Assembly: GCA_965226475.1 (NCBI GenBank)
Contig: CBDDDJ010000005.1
Coordinates: forward strand, 248,001-312,000
Length of the DNA stretch: 64,000 nucleotides
Origin: JASLMY01 sp965226475
GTDB taxonomy: Bacteria; Pseudomonadota; Alphaproteobacteria; GCA-2731375
Reading direction: 5' to 3'
Part shown: positions 16,382-26,493 of the stretch, one piece after another
How the letters are laid out: each line of letters starts with the position of its first letter
How positions within the stretch are numbered: the first letter of the stretch is position 1
Notes under the pieces: generated by a model
Seen by the model: only the letters and a program-made list of their open reading frames with translations
Database searches by the model: none
What the model was told of the DNA's origin: nothing
Translations under genes and position numbers: made by a program

Positions 16382-17370
16382 CAAAAGCCGGCCTTGGGGT
16401 CCACGCGGTTCCGCAACCGGCGCCCCCGGGCCAGGCGGATCGCGTTCTCCAGCACGAGATCCAGGGTCCGGGGCGCATAAGAGTCCAGATCGTCGGCCGA
16501 GACGTGGGGCGTCATCATCAAGTTGGGCGCCCGCCATAGGGGCGAAGCGCGGGGCGGCGGTTCGGATTCGAAGACGTCGAGGATCGCCCCCGAAAGATGC
16601 TCGCTCTCCAGGGCGGCCAACAGGGCGGTGGTATCGACCACAGGCCCGCGCCCGACGTTCAGGAAACCCGCGCCCGGCTTCATCGCCCAGAATTCCCGGG
16701 CGCCGATCAGCCTGTCCGTCGCGGGCGTCAGTGGCGTGGCGACGGCGACGATATCGGCGCCGCCGAGCGCCGCGCACAGGCGGTTGGGCGGGTGCATGAC
16801 GTCGACATTTCGGGCGGGACGGCCGCCGCGACGGACACCGACGACGGTCATGCCGAGGCGCTTGGCCTCCGCCGCGAGGACGCCCCCCATTTTGCCGACG
16901 CCGACGATCGTCGCTCGACCCCCGGCGATCGGCCCGGTGAAGACCGGATCCCACCGTCGGCGGGCCTGCGCGCTGGCGAAGCGCGGCATCCGGGTCCAGA
17001 GCATCAGCATCGCCATCCGGGCATAGTCGCCGAACTTCTCGCCATGCACGCCGCTGTTGTTGGTGAGCGTCACCCCCGCCGGCAGCCAGTCGAGTGGCGC
17101 AAGGTGGTCGACTCCGGCTCCGATCACGTGAATCCACTTCAGGTTCGGTGCCCGTGCCCGCAAGTCCGCCGTCGGCAGATCCCAGGCGAGGAGCGCGTCG
17201 GCCGTGCCCATGGAGCGGTCGAAGTTGTCGAGGTCCCAGTCGATGATCGGCTCGATCAAGGCGGCCGCCTCCGGCCGGCGGGCCAGTGCGGCATCGAGAC
17301 GCGCGGGCGTGGTGCGAAAGATCTCCTCGCCGGCGCGATTGTTCTTGATGTGCAGTCGAATCCGCCGCAT
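16381..17370 (-). CDS. D-2-hydroxyacid dehydrogenase (NAD-dependent)
   Basis: The 329-residue protein has the D-isomer-specific dehydrogenase fold: a catalytic domain around NNSGVHGEKFGDYARM, the Rossmann motif IVGVGKMGG (155-163), the substrate-binding Arg in NVGRGPVVD (R241), the catalytic Glu in DVFESEPP (E270) and the His in MMTPHVSADD (H289). ATG 17370 with GACGAGAGG upstream was used; upstream in-frame ATGs would overlap the divergent SDR gene. It reduces or oxidises a 2-oxoacid/2-hydroxyacid pair; the substrate is not predictable. It was formerly followed by an MFS transporter, now destroyed, which may have carried its substrate. Confidence 0.9.
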   Translation of the reverse strand: MRRIRLHIKNNRAGEEIFRTTPARLDAALARRPEAAALIEPIIDWDLDNFDRSMGTADALLAWDLPTADLRARAPNLKWIHVIGAGVDHLAPLDWLPAGVTLTNNSGVHGEKFGDYARMAMLMLWTRMPRFASAQARRRWDPVFTGPIAGGRATIVGVGKMGGVLAAEAKRLGMTVVGVRRGGRPARNVDVMHPPNRLCAALGGADIVAVATPLTPATDRLIGAREFWAMKPGAGFLNVGRGPVVDTTALLAALESEHLSGAILDVFESEPPPRASPLWRAPNLMMTPHVSADDLDSYAPRTLDLVLENAIRLARGRRLRNRVDPKAGF

Positions 17371-17437
17371 CGCCTCTCGTCTCCAGGGGGGCTGCATACT
17401 ATCCTGCGACGCGAGCATGGAAAGGGAGGACATCACC

Positions 17438-18199
17438 ATGGCGGGTCCAAAAAACTCACCCCTGGCGGGCAAGGTGGCGATCGTCACCGGCGGCGCGCGC
17501 AACATCGGCCGGGGCGTCGCCCTGGCGCTGGCCGAGGATGGCGCCGCCGTGGTGGTCAACGCGCGAATGGACGGCGAAGCGGCGGCCGGCGTCGTCGGCG
17601 AGATCGAGGCGGCGGGTGGGCGCGCCATGGCGCATGTCGGCGACATTACCGACGAGGCCGTGGTGGCGGCCATGGTCGAGGCGACGGTCAAGGCTTATGG
17701 CGGCATCGATATCCTGATCTCGAATGCCGCTTTCCGCCGCCAGCAGCCCTTTCTGGAAATCACCCTCGCCGACTGGCACGAAATTCTGTCCGTGCCGCTC
17801 GACGGCGCCTTCCTCACCGCGCGGGCCTGCATTCCTCACATGCGGAATGCAGGCGGCGGCTCGATCGTGACGCTCGGCGGCGTCTCGGCCCACATCGGGA
17901 CGGCGGGCCGCGCGCATGTCTGCGCCTCCAAGGCCGGCCTCGTCGGCCTCACCCATGCACTGGCGATGGAGTTCGCCGCCGAAAATATCCGAGTGAACTG
18001 CGTGGCTCCCGGTTCGATCGACACGGCGCGCCCCGCGACGGCCGGCGCCCGACCGCCCGGCATGGACGACAAGATCCCGATGCGCCGTCAGGGTCAGGTG
18101 GCCGAAATCACCGGCATGATCCGTCATCTCTGCCGCCCCGAAGGCGCCTATGTCACCGGCCAGACGATCCACGTGAACGGCGGCCTGTTCCTGGTCTGA
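17438..18199 (+). CDS. short-chain dehydrogenase/reductase family protein lacking the usual catalytic Tyr and Ser
   Basis: The 253-residue product has the SDR nucleotide-binding motif TGGARNIGRG (17-26), the GDITD motif and NAAF (96-99), and the C-terminal YVTGQTIHVNGGLF. The active-site region reads LGGVSAHIGTAGRAHVCASKAG. The Lys of YxxxK is present (K165), but the Tyr position is Val (V161), and the catalytic Ser position is Gly (G148). Similar GRAHV-type SDRs exist in databases as I recall, so this may be a subfamily with altered chemistry and not a random loss. ATG 17438 has GGAGGA upstream. It is divergent from the hydroxyacid dehydrogenase across 67 bp. Confidence 0.88.
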   Translation: MAGPKNSPLAGKVAIVTGGARNIGRGVALALAEDGAAVVVNARMDGEAAAGVVGEIEAAGGRAMAHVGDITDEAVVAAMVEATVKAYGGIDILISNAAFRRQQPFLEITLADWHEILSVPLDGAFLTARACIPHMRNAGGGSIVTLGGVSAHIGTAGRAHVCASKAGLVGLTHALAMEFAAENIRVNCVAPGSIDTARPATAGARPPGMDDKIPMRRQGQVAEITGMIRHLCRPEGAYVTGQTIHVNGGLFLV

Positions 18200-18214
18200 G
18201 CCGCGTAGCGGCTC
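18198..18214 (+). terminator. short hairpin after the SDR gene
   Basis: GAGCCGC-GTA-GCGGCTC forms a perfect 7-bp stem with a 3-nt loop that begins in the SDR stop codon. No T-run follows on either strand, so a factor-independent terminator is not certain; it may only stabilise the 3' end. Confidence 0.4.
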
Positions 18215-18349
18215 TCATGGGTCGGCGCCGGAGAGAATGTTGATTAGCCCGACAATGAGCGCGGCTTCGTTCACGATCGGATTGCGGCCGGGACGGGAAG
18301 GCGAGATCGCGTTGGCGAGGCCCGACGGGCGATCACGCCGCATCACCAT
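18215..18349 (-). CDS. possible small ORF overlapping the end of the Sel1 gene
   Basis: A 44-codon frame starts at ATG 18349, overlapping the stop of the Sel1-repeat gene, and ends at 18215. The peptide has a basic N-terminus (MVMRRDRPSG) and a hydrophobic C-terminal stretch (NEAALIVGLINILSG) that could be a short membrane or peripheral helix. The overlap would allow translational coupling. I do not recognise it, and it may be a chance frame. Confidence 0.2.
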   Translation of the reverse strand: MVMRRDRPSGLANAISPSRPGRNPIVNEAALIVGLINILSGADP

Positions 18350-20841
18350 TCCCGCGCCTCGATCCACTCCTCGGCTATACGCCGGGCCTCGGCGAGCCAT
18401 TCGGGATCGAGCTCGAGGGCGATGCGGTCGCGGCGGTCGAGGGCGGCCTCCGCCAGCGCCTCGTCGAGGTCCTCCCATGCGTGGGCGGCGAGGTCGTGGA
18501 ACATATGGGCCAGGCGCAGGTCTTGACGCACGCCCACGCCGTGCAGATGGATTTCGCCGAGTTCGTGGAAGGCCTCGGGCACGCCCCGTTCCGCCGCTTC
18601 CCGGTACCAGGCGACCGCCTTGCCGGTGTTTTGGCGAACGCCCGCGCCCTCGGCATGAATTCGGGCGAGGGTCAGTTGCGCCCGTGGGTGTCCCTGTTTC
18701 GCCGCCCGTTCGAACCAGTCGCGCGCCCGAAGGTCGCCCTCCGCCGCCGCCAGGCAACCCAGGCCATATTGCCCGTCGGCATCGCCGGCCTTGGCGGCCC
18801 GCTCGTGCAGTCGTCGGGCCGCGGCCTCGTCGTGGGGCACGCCGTCGCCCGCGAGACAGAGTTCGGCGAGCGCGGCATGCGCCGCCGCGTGTCCCGCCGC
18901 CACCGCTTGGGCAAAGCATTCCGCCGCCATCACCGAGTCGCTCGGTAGCGCACGGCCGTCGCGCCACATCAGCCCAAGGCGATAGTAGGCCTCGGCATGG
19001 CCCGATTGCGCCGCCAGGTGAAAGAGGCGCGCGGCCATCGCCTCGTCGCCCGCGCCAAAGCGACCCTCGCCATGGAGGCGGCCGAGCCGGACCTGGGCCT
19101 CGACGTCACCCGCCAGCGCCCTGGGAAGCCAGTAACGGTCCGCCAGCACGGGATCGCCGCGTTCGGTCAACGGTTTTCGGACGAGGTCGAGCCACAAATC
19201 CCAGAGCCACCCGAGAAGGGAGATCCCGCCGGGACCCCCCGGGCACGCGCAGGGCATCGCCGCGTCGCCCCGGGCCGCGAGATCCTTCGCCGCCGCCACC
19301 TGCCCGGACGACAGGCGCGCGGCCAGGTTATCGCCCCTGGCCACCGCCGCCGCCACGCCCCCTTCGGCCGCCAAATCGTAATAGGCGAGCGCCATCACGG
19401 GGTCTCGGCGAACGCCACGGCCTTTGCCGAGCAACTCCGCGAGCGCGAAACTGGCCCTCGGATGGCCGGCGCTGGCGGCGTTGCGGTAGCAGCGCGCCGC
19501 CTCCTGCCACTCGGCGCTGCCGGCGTTCCAGCGAGCGGCCAGTTCCCCCAGGTTGAACCAGGCCCATGGGCTGGCGGGCGCGGCCACGCGGAACCAGGCC
19601 CGGGCCCTGCCGGGATCGTGGGCGACGCCGCGCTCCTGGAAATACATCAGGGCCAGGTTGTTCTGGGCACCGGCATGGCCGCAGAGTGCCGCGGAACGGT
19701 ACCAGCTCGCCGCGGCCGTCTGATCGGCCCTCACGCCTTGTCCATGTTCGAGCGCATGGCCAAGATTGAATTCGGCTTCGAGATGCCCTTGTTCCGCGGC
19801 CCGGCGATACCATTTGGCCGCTTCCCCGACATCGGTGGCCGTTCCGTGGCCATGCTCCAGCGCCTGACCGAGAAGCTGTTGCGCCGGCGCGCCGCCGGCC
19901 TCCGAGGCCTCGCGCAGCATGGCGAGCGCGGTCCCCGGGTCCGGCGACTCGCCCAGGGCGTTCAAATGCATGCAGGCAAGGTTGGTGAGCGCGCTGATTT
20001 CGCCCTGTTTCGCCGACAGGCCGTACCATTTCATGGCCTCGGCGTCGTTTTGGGTAACGCCGTCGCCGGTCTCGTACATCAAGGCCAAATTGTATTGCGC
20101 GGTGACGTGGCCCGCCTCCGCCGCCTCGTGGAAATAGGCGGCCGCCTCGGCCGGGTCCTCGCGGCCGTCGGTACCGAGGATCAGACGCAGTCCCAGCGCA
20201 TTCTTGGCGTCCGAATTGCCGGCGTCGGCCGCCCTGTGGAAGAGCCTCAGGGCTTCGCTCGCATCCGCCGCAATTCCCTCGCCATCGGCGAGGCACTCGG
20301 CCAGATGCACCTCGGCTCCGTCATGGCCCTGTTCGGCGGCCAGGTGAAACCATTTCACCGCCTCCGCCAAGTCCGGCGAGACCCCGTCGCCCCGCTCATG
20401 TAACAGGCCAAGATTGAACTGGGCGTTGGCGTCGCCCTGATCGGCGGCCTCGCGGAACCACATGACCGCCTCGACCGAATCCTCGGGCATGCCGCGTCCA
20501 CTGAACAGCATGGAGCCGAGTTTGATCTGGGCTCGGGGATCGCCCGCGTCGGCGGCGGTCCGCAGCCAATGAACGGCCTGGTCCTCGTCTTGCTCGACCC
20601 GGTCGCCATCGGCATAAAGCCGGCCGAGCGCGGTCTGCGCATCGACGTAGCCTTGCTCGGCGGCGCGGCGATACCAATCGAGCGCGCGGGTGGAATCCAC
20701 CGCGACACCCTGCCCCGTCTCGTAGAGGACCGCGAGATTGAATTGCGCGAAGGCCTCGTGTCGGTCAGCCAGGCGACGCCAGATACGCCGGGCGGCGACA
20801 TAGTCACCGCGCATATATTCGGCCATGCCGTCGGAACTCAT
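18343..20841 (-). CDS. Sel1-like (TPR-type) repeat protein, 832 residues
   Basis: Almost the whole protein is made of 36-residue Sel1-like repeats of the form A-Q-LG-Y-x-x-G-x-GV-x-x-D-x-x-A-x-x-WY-x-x-AA-x-x-G, around twenty in number. They run from residue 10 to about 470, and again from about 570 to 800. The repeats are broken by a non-repeat stretch near 505-565 that contains CACPGGPGG and LLGWLWDLWLDLVRKPL. No signal peptide or membrane anchor is evident. Such proteins act as protein-protein scaffolds in signalling and quality control; no catalytic domain is seen. The length is at the high end for bacteria. The ATG at 20841 has GCGAGG just upstream. It occupies the place downstream of tRNA-Val where nuoA would be expected. 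Confidence 0.88.
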   Translation of the reverse strand: MSSDGMAEYMRGDYVAARRIWRRLADRHEAFAQFNLAVLYETGQGVAVDSTRALDWYRRAAEQGYVDAQTALGRLYADGDRVEQDEDQAVHWLRTAADAGDPRAQIKLGSMLFSGRGMPEDSVEAVMWFREAADQGDANAQFNLGLLHERGDGVSPDLAEAVKWFHLAAEQGHDGAEVHLAECLADGEGIAADASEALRLFHRAADAGNSDAKNALGLRLILGTDGREDPAEAAAYFHEAAEAGHVTAQYNLALMYETGDGVTQNDAEAMKWYGLSAKQGEISALTNLACMHLNALGESPDPGTALAMLREASEAGGAPAQQLLGQALEHGHGTATDVGEAAKWYRRAAEQGHLEAEFNLGHALEHGQGVRADQTAAASWYRSAALCGHAGAQNNLALMYFQERGVAHDPGRARAWFRVAAPASPWAWFNLGELAARWNAGSAEWQEAARCYRNAASAGHPRASFALAELLGKGRGVRRDPVMALAYYDLAAEGGVAAAVARGDNLAARLSSGQVAAAKDLAARGDAAMPCACPGGPGGISLLGWLWDLWLDLVRKPLTERGDPVLADRYWLPRALAGDVEAQVRLGRLHGEGRFGAGDEAMAARLFHLAAQSGHAEAYYRLGLMWRDGRALPSDSVMAAECFAQAVAAGHAAAHAALAELCLAGDGVPHDEAAARRLHERAAKAGDADGQYGLGCLAAAEGDLRARDWFERAAKQGHPRAQLTLARIHAEGAGVRQNTGKAVAWYREAAERGVPEAFHELGEIHLHGVGVRQDLRLAHMFHDLAAHAWEDLDEALAEAALDRRDRIALELDPEWLAEARRIAEEWIEAREW

Positions 20842-21032
20842 GTCCTCGCCTTGCGCCCGGAGCCAGCGTCATGAACCGGGCGGGAGCGGGCGCGCCCGGC
20901 CTCGCCCGCCGGCGCGGCGCGGCCCACGGTCAAGCGGGCCGCCCTCATTCGGGCGAAGCCGACCCGGACGGTCTCGAGGTTCGGCTTGGCGTTTGGGATC
21001 ATGGAGTCTCCGGGTCGGACCCCCCCGATGGG

Positions 21033-21109
21033 TGGTGGGCGGTAGAGGACTCGAACCTCCGACCTTCCGGGTGTAAACCGGATGCTCTCGCCATCTGAGC
21101 TAACCGCCC
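21033..21109 (-). tRNA. tRNA-Val (anticodon TAC)
   Basis: The minus strand folds as a complete cloverleaf: acceptor GGGCGGT paired with ACCGCCC, D-arm GCTCAGATGGCGAGAGC, anticodon arm with loop TTTACAC (TAC at plus 21073-21075), T-arm GGTTCGAGTCC and an encoded CCA at 21033-21035. It lies downstream of hup on the same strand, the conserved alphaproteobacterial position, where it usually precedes nuoA. Here the next gene is the Sel1-repeat gene instead. Confidence 0.97.
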
Positions 21110-21168
21110 GTCGGGATCAAGATGCAGGAGGCGGGGCGGCAATGCAATCGGCCTTGCACCAACGAAAG

Positions 21169-21191
21169 AAGCCGGTCCCAGGGACCGGCTT
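21169..21191 (-). terminator. rho-independent-type terminator after hup
   Basis: AAGCCGGTCCC and GGGACCGGCTT are perfect complements around a single central base, so the transcript forms a strong GC-rich hairpin. On the minus strand it is followed by CTTTCG, a weak U-tract. It lies 38 bp after the hup stop and before tRNA-Val, separating the two transcripts. Confidence 0.7.
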
Positions 21192-21228
21192 CGCGCGGGG
21201 TGGCAAGGCCGCCCTATACTAAAATTAT

Positions 21229-21501
21229 CTAATTGACGGATTCCTTCAGCGCCTTCCCCGCCTTGAACTTGGGCTGCCGGGAAGCTGGAATTTGAATCGG
21301 TTCGCCCGTGCGGGGATTGCGTCCCGAACTCGCCTTGCGTGTCGCCACGGAAAAGGCGCCGAAGCCCACGATCCGCACTTCCTCGCTCCCCTGCAAGGCG
21401 ACACCGATTTGATCGAATACCGCATCCACAGCCCGTTGCGCATCCGATTTGCTGAGTTCGGCACTGGCCGACACCGCCGCAACCAAGTCGTTTTTGTTCA
21501 C
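21229..21501 (-). CDS. hup: nucleoid-associated protein HU
   Basis: The 90-residue product is a typical HU/IHF-fold protein that bends and compacts DNA: MNKNDLVAAVSASAELSKSDAQRAVDAVFD, then VRIVGFGAFSVATRKASSGRNPRTGEPIQIPASRQPKFKAGKALKESVN. The DNA-intercalating Pro lies in GRNPRTGE. The GTG start at 21501 has AGGGGGC upstream; earlier ATGs in the frame do not match the family. It is downstream of lon, as in most alphaproteobacteria, but has its own promoter-like sequence and a terminator. Confidence 0.97.
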   Translation of the reverse strand: MNKNDLVAAVSASAELSKSDAQRAVDAVFDQIGVALQGSEEVRIVGFGAFSVATRKASSGRNPRTGEPIQIPASRQPKFKAGKALKESVN

Positions 21502-21558
21502 AGTCGCCCCCTGCTGATTGCTGAAAATTCCCGACGCTCGCTGTCGCGCGCCGATGCG

Positions 21559-21588
21559 AGTGTAGGCATCGCACGGCGTCCGGGTCAA
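21559..21588 (-). promoter_or_regulatory. probable hup promoter (sigma-70 type)
   Basis: On the minus strand, TTGACC (complement of 21583-21588) and TACACT (complement of 21559-21564) are separated by 18 bp and lie about 58 bp upstream of the hup GTG. The fit is good for a housekeeping promoter. It is a prediction by eye only. Confidence 0.45.
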
Positions 21589-21733
21589 AGGGAAAACAAC
21601 GCTACCTTCACTTTTCCCTTGCTTCTGCTGGGCCTCGTGACGACCGTCACGATAAGACCCGCGCCGCGCTTGAACTTCGTCGCGGCGCCGGATTCGAAGT
21701 ACCGTCGGCGGTGGAGCGTCAAGTCGATCCGTT

Positions 21734-24139
21734 CTAATGGGTGACGACGTTTTCCACTTCGCCCTCGCCGTCGCCGATTCCCTCGACCGCGATCGCATCT
21801 TCGTCGATTTCGATCGGCACGGGCCGCACGGTGAGCGCGTGCTCGATAACCTCGTCGACCGTGGTGACGGGGATGATTTTCAGCCCCTTCTTGACGTTGT
21901 CGGGGATCTCGGCCAGGTCCTTCTCGTTGTCGATCGGGATCAGCACCGTCGTCAACCCGCCGCGAAGCGCCGCCAGGAGCTTCTCTTTCAGGCCGCCGAT
22001 CGGCAGTACCCGGCCGCGAAGCGTTATCTCGCCGGTCATGGCGATATCACGGCGGATCGGGATCCCAGTCAGCACCGAAACGATCGAGGTACACATGGCG
22101 ACGCCGGCCGACGGGCCGTCCTTGGGCGTCGCGCCCTCGGGTACATGGACGTGGATTTCCCGCTTCAGGAAGCCCGAGGACTTGATGCCGAAGGAAAGCG
22201 CGCGGGCGCGCACGAAACTCGTCGCGGCCTGGATCGATTCCTGCATCACGTCGCCGAGCTTACCGGTGTAGCGGATAGTGCCCTTGCCCGGCAGGACCAG
22301 CGATTCGATCATCAACAGCTCGCCCCCGACTTCGGTCCATGCGAGACCAGTGACGACCCCCACCAGATCCTCCGTTTCGATCTCGCCGAAGCGGAAGCGG
22401 CGCACGCCGGCATAGCGTTCCAGATTACGGCGCGTGAGGGTGATCGACTTGCGCTTCTTTTGCACGATGTCGCGCACGGCCTTGCGGGCAAGACCGGCGA
22501 TCTCGCGCTCAAGGTTCCGGACGCCCGCTTCGCGCGTGTAATAGCGGATCAGATCTTTCAGCGCACCTTCCGATATCTTCCATTCGCGCTTGCGGAGCCC
22601 ATGCGCCTCGATCTGCTTCGGGATCAGGTGGCGCTTGGCGATTTCCACCTTTTCGTCCTCGGTGTAGCCGGCGAGGCGGATGATCTCCATTCGGTCCATC
22701 AGCGGCTGAGGCATCCGGAGCGTGTTGGCCGTGGTGAGGAACATCACGTCCGAGAGGTCGTAGTCGACCTCGAGGTAGTGGTCGTTGAAGGTATGGTTCT
22801 GTTCCGGATCCAGCACCTCCAGCAATGCCGACGCGGGGTCGCCCCGGAAGTCGGCGCCCATCTTGTCCACCTCGTCCAGCAGGAAAAGAGGATTGGACTT
22901 CTTCGCCTTCTTCATGCCCTGGATAACCTTGCCGGGCATGGAGCCGATATAGGTTCGCCGATGGCCCCGGATCTCCGCCTCGTCGCGCACGCCACCCAGG
23001 GACATGCGAACGAATTCTCGGCCCGTCGCCCGCGCGATGGATTTTCCGAGGGAGGTCTTGCCAACGCCCGGAGGCCCCACCAGGCACAGAATCGGGCCCT
23101 TCACCTTGTTGGTGCGCTGCTGAACCGCGAGATATTCGAGGATCCGCTCCTTCACCTTGTCCAGGCCGTAATGGTCCTGATCCAGGATCTTGTGTGCCTG
23201 GGTGATGTTTTTCTTGACCCGCGAGCGGTCGCTCCAGGGGATGGTCAGCAGCCAGTCCAGGTAGTTGCGTACCACCGTCGCCTCGGCCGACATCGGGCTC
23301 ATGTTCTTGAGCTTTTTCAGCTCGGCGATGGCCTTCTCGCGCGCCTCCTTCGTCAGCTTCGTTTCCGCGATCTTCTCTTCCAGCTCCTGGAGTTCGTCAC
23401 GACCGTCGTCGCCCTCCCCCAATTCCTTCTGGATCGCCTTCAGCTGTTCGTTCAGGTAGTACTCGCGCTGGGTCTTCTCCATCTGGCGCTTGACCCGGCT
23501 GCGGATCTTGCGCTCGACCTGCATGACGCCGATTTCCGACTCCATCAGGGAATAGACCCGCTCCAACCGTTCCTGGGCGCTCTGGATCTCCAGCAGTTCC
23601 TGCTTGTCGGGAATCTTCAGGGCCAAGTGCGAGACCACGGTATCGGCGAGCTTGCTCGGATCCTCGATCTGGTTGACCGAAACCAGCACCTCCGGCGGGA
23701 TCTTTCGATTCAGCTTCACGTACTGCTCGAACTGGGAAATGACCGAACGGGTCAGCGCCTCCAGGTCCTCATCCTCGGCTGTTTCGTCGTCGAGCAGCCG
23801 CGCCCGGGCCTCGAAATAGTTCGGATTGTCGGTGTAGCCCTGGATCGTCGCCCGGGTGCCGCCCTCCACCAGAACCTTCACGGTACCGTCGGGCAGCTTC
23901 AGCAACTGCAGCACCGAGGCGATGGTGCCCACCTCGTAAATTTCACCGGGGCCCGGATCGTCGTCGGCCGCGTTCTTCTGCGTCACCAGCAAGATCTGCT
24001 TGTCGTCCTTCATGACGCTTTCGAGCGCGTTCACCGACTTCTCGCGCCCGACGAAGAGCGGCACGATCATGTGCGGAAAGACGACGATGTCGCGTAACGG
24101 CAGAACCGGATAAAGCGGATATTCAGAACCTTCGAGCAT
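21734..24139 (-). CDS. lon: ATP-dependent endopeptidase Lon
   Basis: Lon is a cytoplasmic hexameric AAA+ protease that degrades misfolded and regulatory proteins. The 801-residue product is full length: LON substrate-binding N-domain (PVLPLRDIVVFPHMIVPLFVGRE), coiled linker, AAA module with Walker A GPPGVGKTS and Walker B LLDEVDKM, sensor region, and the S16 protease domain with the catalytic Ser in PKDGPSAGVAM and the Lys in GGLKEKLLAA. It lies between clpX and hup in the standard order. A very long open frame on the opposite strand (786 codons) is a codon-bias shadow. Confidence 0.98.
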   Translation of the reverse strand: MLEGSEYPLYPVLPLRDIVVFPHMIVPLFVGREKSVNALESVMKDDKQILLVTQKNAADDDPGPGEIYEVGTIASVLQLLKLPDGTVKVLVEGGTRATIQGYTDNPNYFEARARLLDDETAEDEDLEALTRSVISQFEQYVKLNRKIPPEVLVSVNQIEDPSKLADTVVSHLALKIPDKQELLEIQSAQERLERVYSLMESEIGVMQVERKIRSRVKRQMEKTQREYYLNEQLKAIQKELGEGDDGRDELQELEEKIAETKLTKEAREKAIAELKKLKNMSPMSAEATVVRNYLDWLLTIPWSDRSRVKKNITQAHKILDQDHYGLDKVKERILEYLAVQQRTNKVKGPILCLVGPPGVGKTSLGKSIARATGREFVRMSLGGVRDEAEIRGHRRTYIGSMPGKVIQGMKKAKKSNPLFLLDEVDKMGADFRGDPASALLEVLDPEQNHTFNDHYLEVDYDLSDVMFLTTANTLRMPQPLMDRMEIIRLAGYTEDEKVEIAKRHLIPKQIEAHGLRKREWKISEGALKDLIRYYTREAGVRNLEREIAGLARKAVRDIVQKKRKSITLTRRNLERYAGVRRFRFGEIETEDLVGVVTGLAWTEVGGELLMIESLVLPGKGTIRYTGKLGDVMQESIQAATSFVRARALSFGIKSSGFLKREIHVHVPEGATPKDGPSAGVAMCTSIVSVLTGIPIRRDIAMTGEITLRGRVLPIGGLKEKLLAALRGGLTTVLIPIDNEKDLAEIPDNVKKGLKIIPVTTVDEVIEHALTVRPVPIEIDEDAIAVEGIGDGEGEVENVVTH

Positions 24140-24265
24140 GATCTATCCAACACTCCGCACGGTTGGCGTGGTCCCGAGGGACCCAGGGATAGGCGCCAAT
24201 CGCGGCGCCAGCCGTCAAGTGGCGTCGGCCGGCATGGAGGTCAAGGCCGCGGCCGCCGCCTGAAT

Positions 24266-25537
<1,272 letters not shown>

Positions 25538-25772
25538 GGATACCCCACAGTCCCGCGCCGGACGCGGAATTGCGCCGGCACGATCCGAGTCCTCGACTTC
25601 GCATTGCGCGGCCGAGCCCGTGGCGGGCTGGGCCCCGCGCCAGCGTATCGCGCCGAAGCGATGCCAACACGGAGGTCGAATCTCAAAAACACACTACAAC
25701 ACGCCCAACTATGACGTCCACCGGTCAATATTCCGTAAAGGAGGTCCGGTCAACCGGTGCCGTTGTCTTGGT

Positions 25773-26438
25773 TCAAGCCTCCTCTTCGCCGCCGTCCGAA
25801 GCCGCTTTCGCCGCCTCTCCGCCGGCCTCGACGGGGCGGTTTTCCACGACTTCATCGATCAAACCATAGTCCTTCGCCGCCTCGGCGGTCATGAAGGTAT
25901 CGCGCTCCAACGAGCGCTCTATCTTTTCCATTTTCTGACCGGTGTGGCGCGCGTAAATCTGGTTCAACCGCTCACGCAATTCGAGGATCTCGCGGGCGTG
26001 GATTTCGATGTCCGTCGCCTGACCCTGGAAGCCGCCAGAGGGCTGATGGACCATGACGCGGGCGTTCGGCAGACTGTGGCGCTTACCGGCGGCCCCGGCG
26101 GCCAGCAGCAGCGAGCCCATGGAGGCCGCCTGGCCAATGCAGAGGGTGGAAATATCGGGGCGGACGTATTGCATGGTGTCGTAGATCGCGAGGCCCGAAG
26201 TGACGATGCCACCCGGTGAATTGATGTAGAGAGCGACGTCCTTCTCCGGGTTTTCGGCCTCGAGGAACAATAGCTGGGCGGTCACGAGGCTGGCGACGTT
26301 GTCGTCGATCGGACCGACGATGAAGACGATCCGTTCCTTGAGCAGGCGGGAATAGATGTCGTAGGCGCGTTCGCCCCGGTTGGTCTGCTCCACCACCATG
26401 GGCACCAGCAAATTCATACGTGTGTCGCGCTCGCTCAT
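25773..26438 (-). CDS. clpP: ATP-dependent Clp protease proteolytic subunit
   Basis: ClpP is the serine peptidase barrel of ClpXP. The 221-residue protein retains the triad: S106 in GQAASMGS, H131 in VMVHQPSGG and D180 in LERDTFMTA. The C-terminus has an acidic tail (AASDGGEEEA) beyond the usual length. ATG 26438 is used; an internal ATG at residue 8 (MNLLVPMVVEQ) matches the usual mature start and is an alternative. It lies 55 bp after tig, so both may share a transcript. Confidence 0.97.
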   Translation of the reverse strand: MSERDTRMNLLVPMVVEQTNRGERAYDIYSRLLKERIVFIVGPIDDNVASLVTAQLLFLEAENPEKDVALYINSPGGIVTSGLAIYDTMQYVRPDISTLCIGQAASMGSLLLAAGAAGKRHSLPNARVMVHQPSGGFQGQATDIEIHAREILELRERLNQIYARHTGQKMEKIERSLERDTFMTAEAAKDYGLIDEVVENRPVEAGGEAAKAASDGGEEEA

Positions 26439-26493
26439 TCCTTGGATACCTTTCCTCGTCTCGAGTTTCTCTCGGCCGTGGTGGTCGCGCCGG

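Noticed and set aside
21737..24097. A 786-codon open frame on the plus strand opposite lon
   Set aside because: It is exactly antiparallel to an undoubted full-length lon, shows no domain, and long antisense frames are usual at this GC content. The same applies to the 662-codon frame opposite nuoG and the 615-codon frame opposite the transketolase-like gene.
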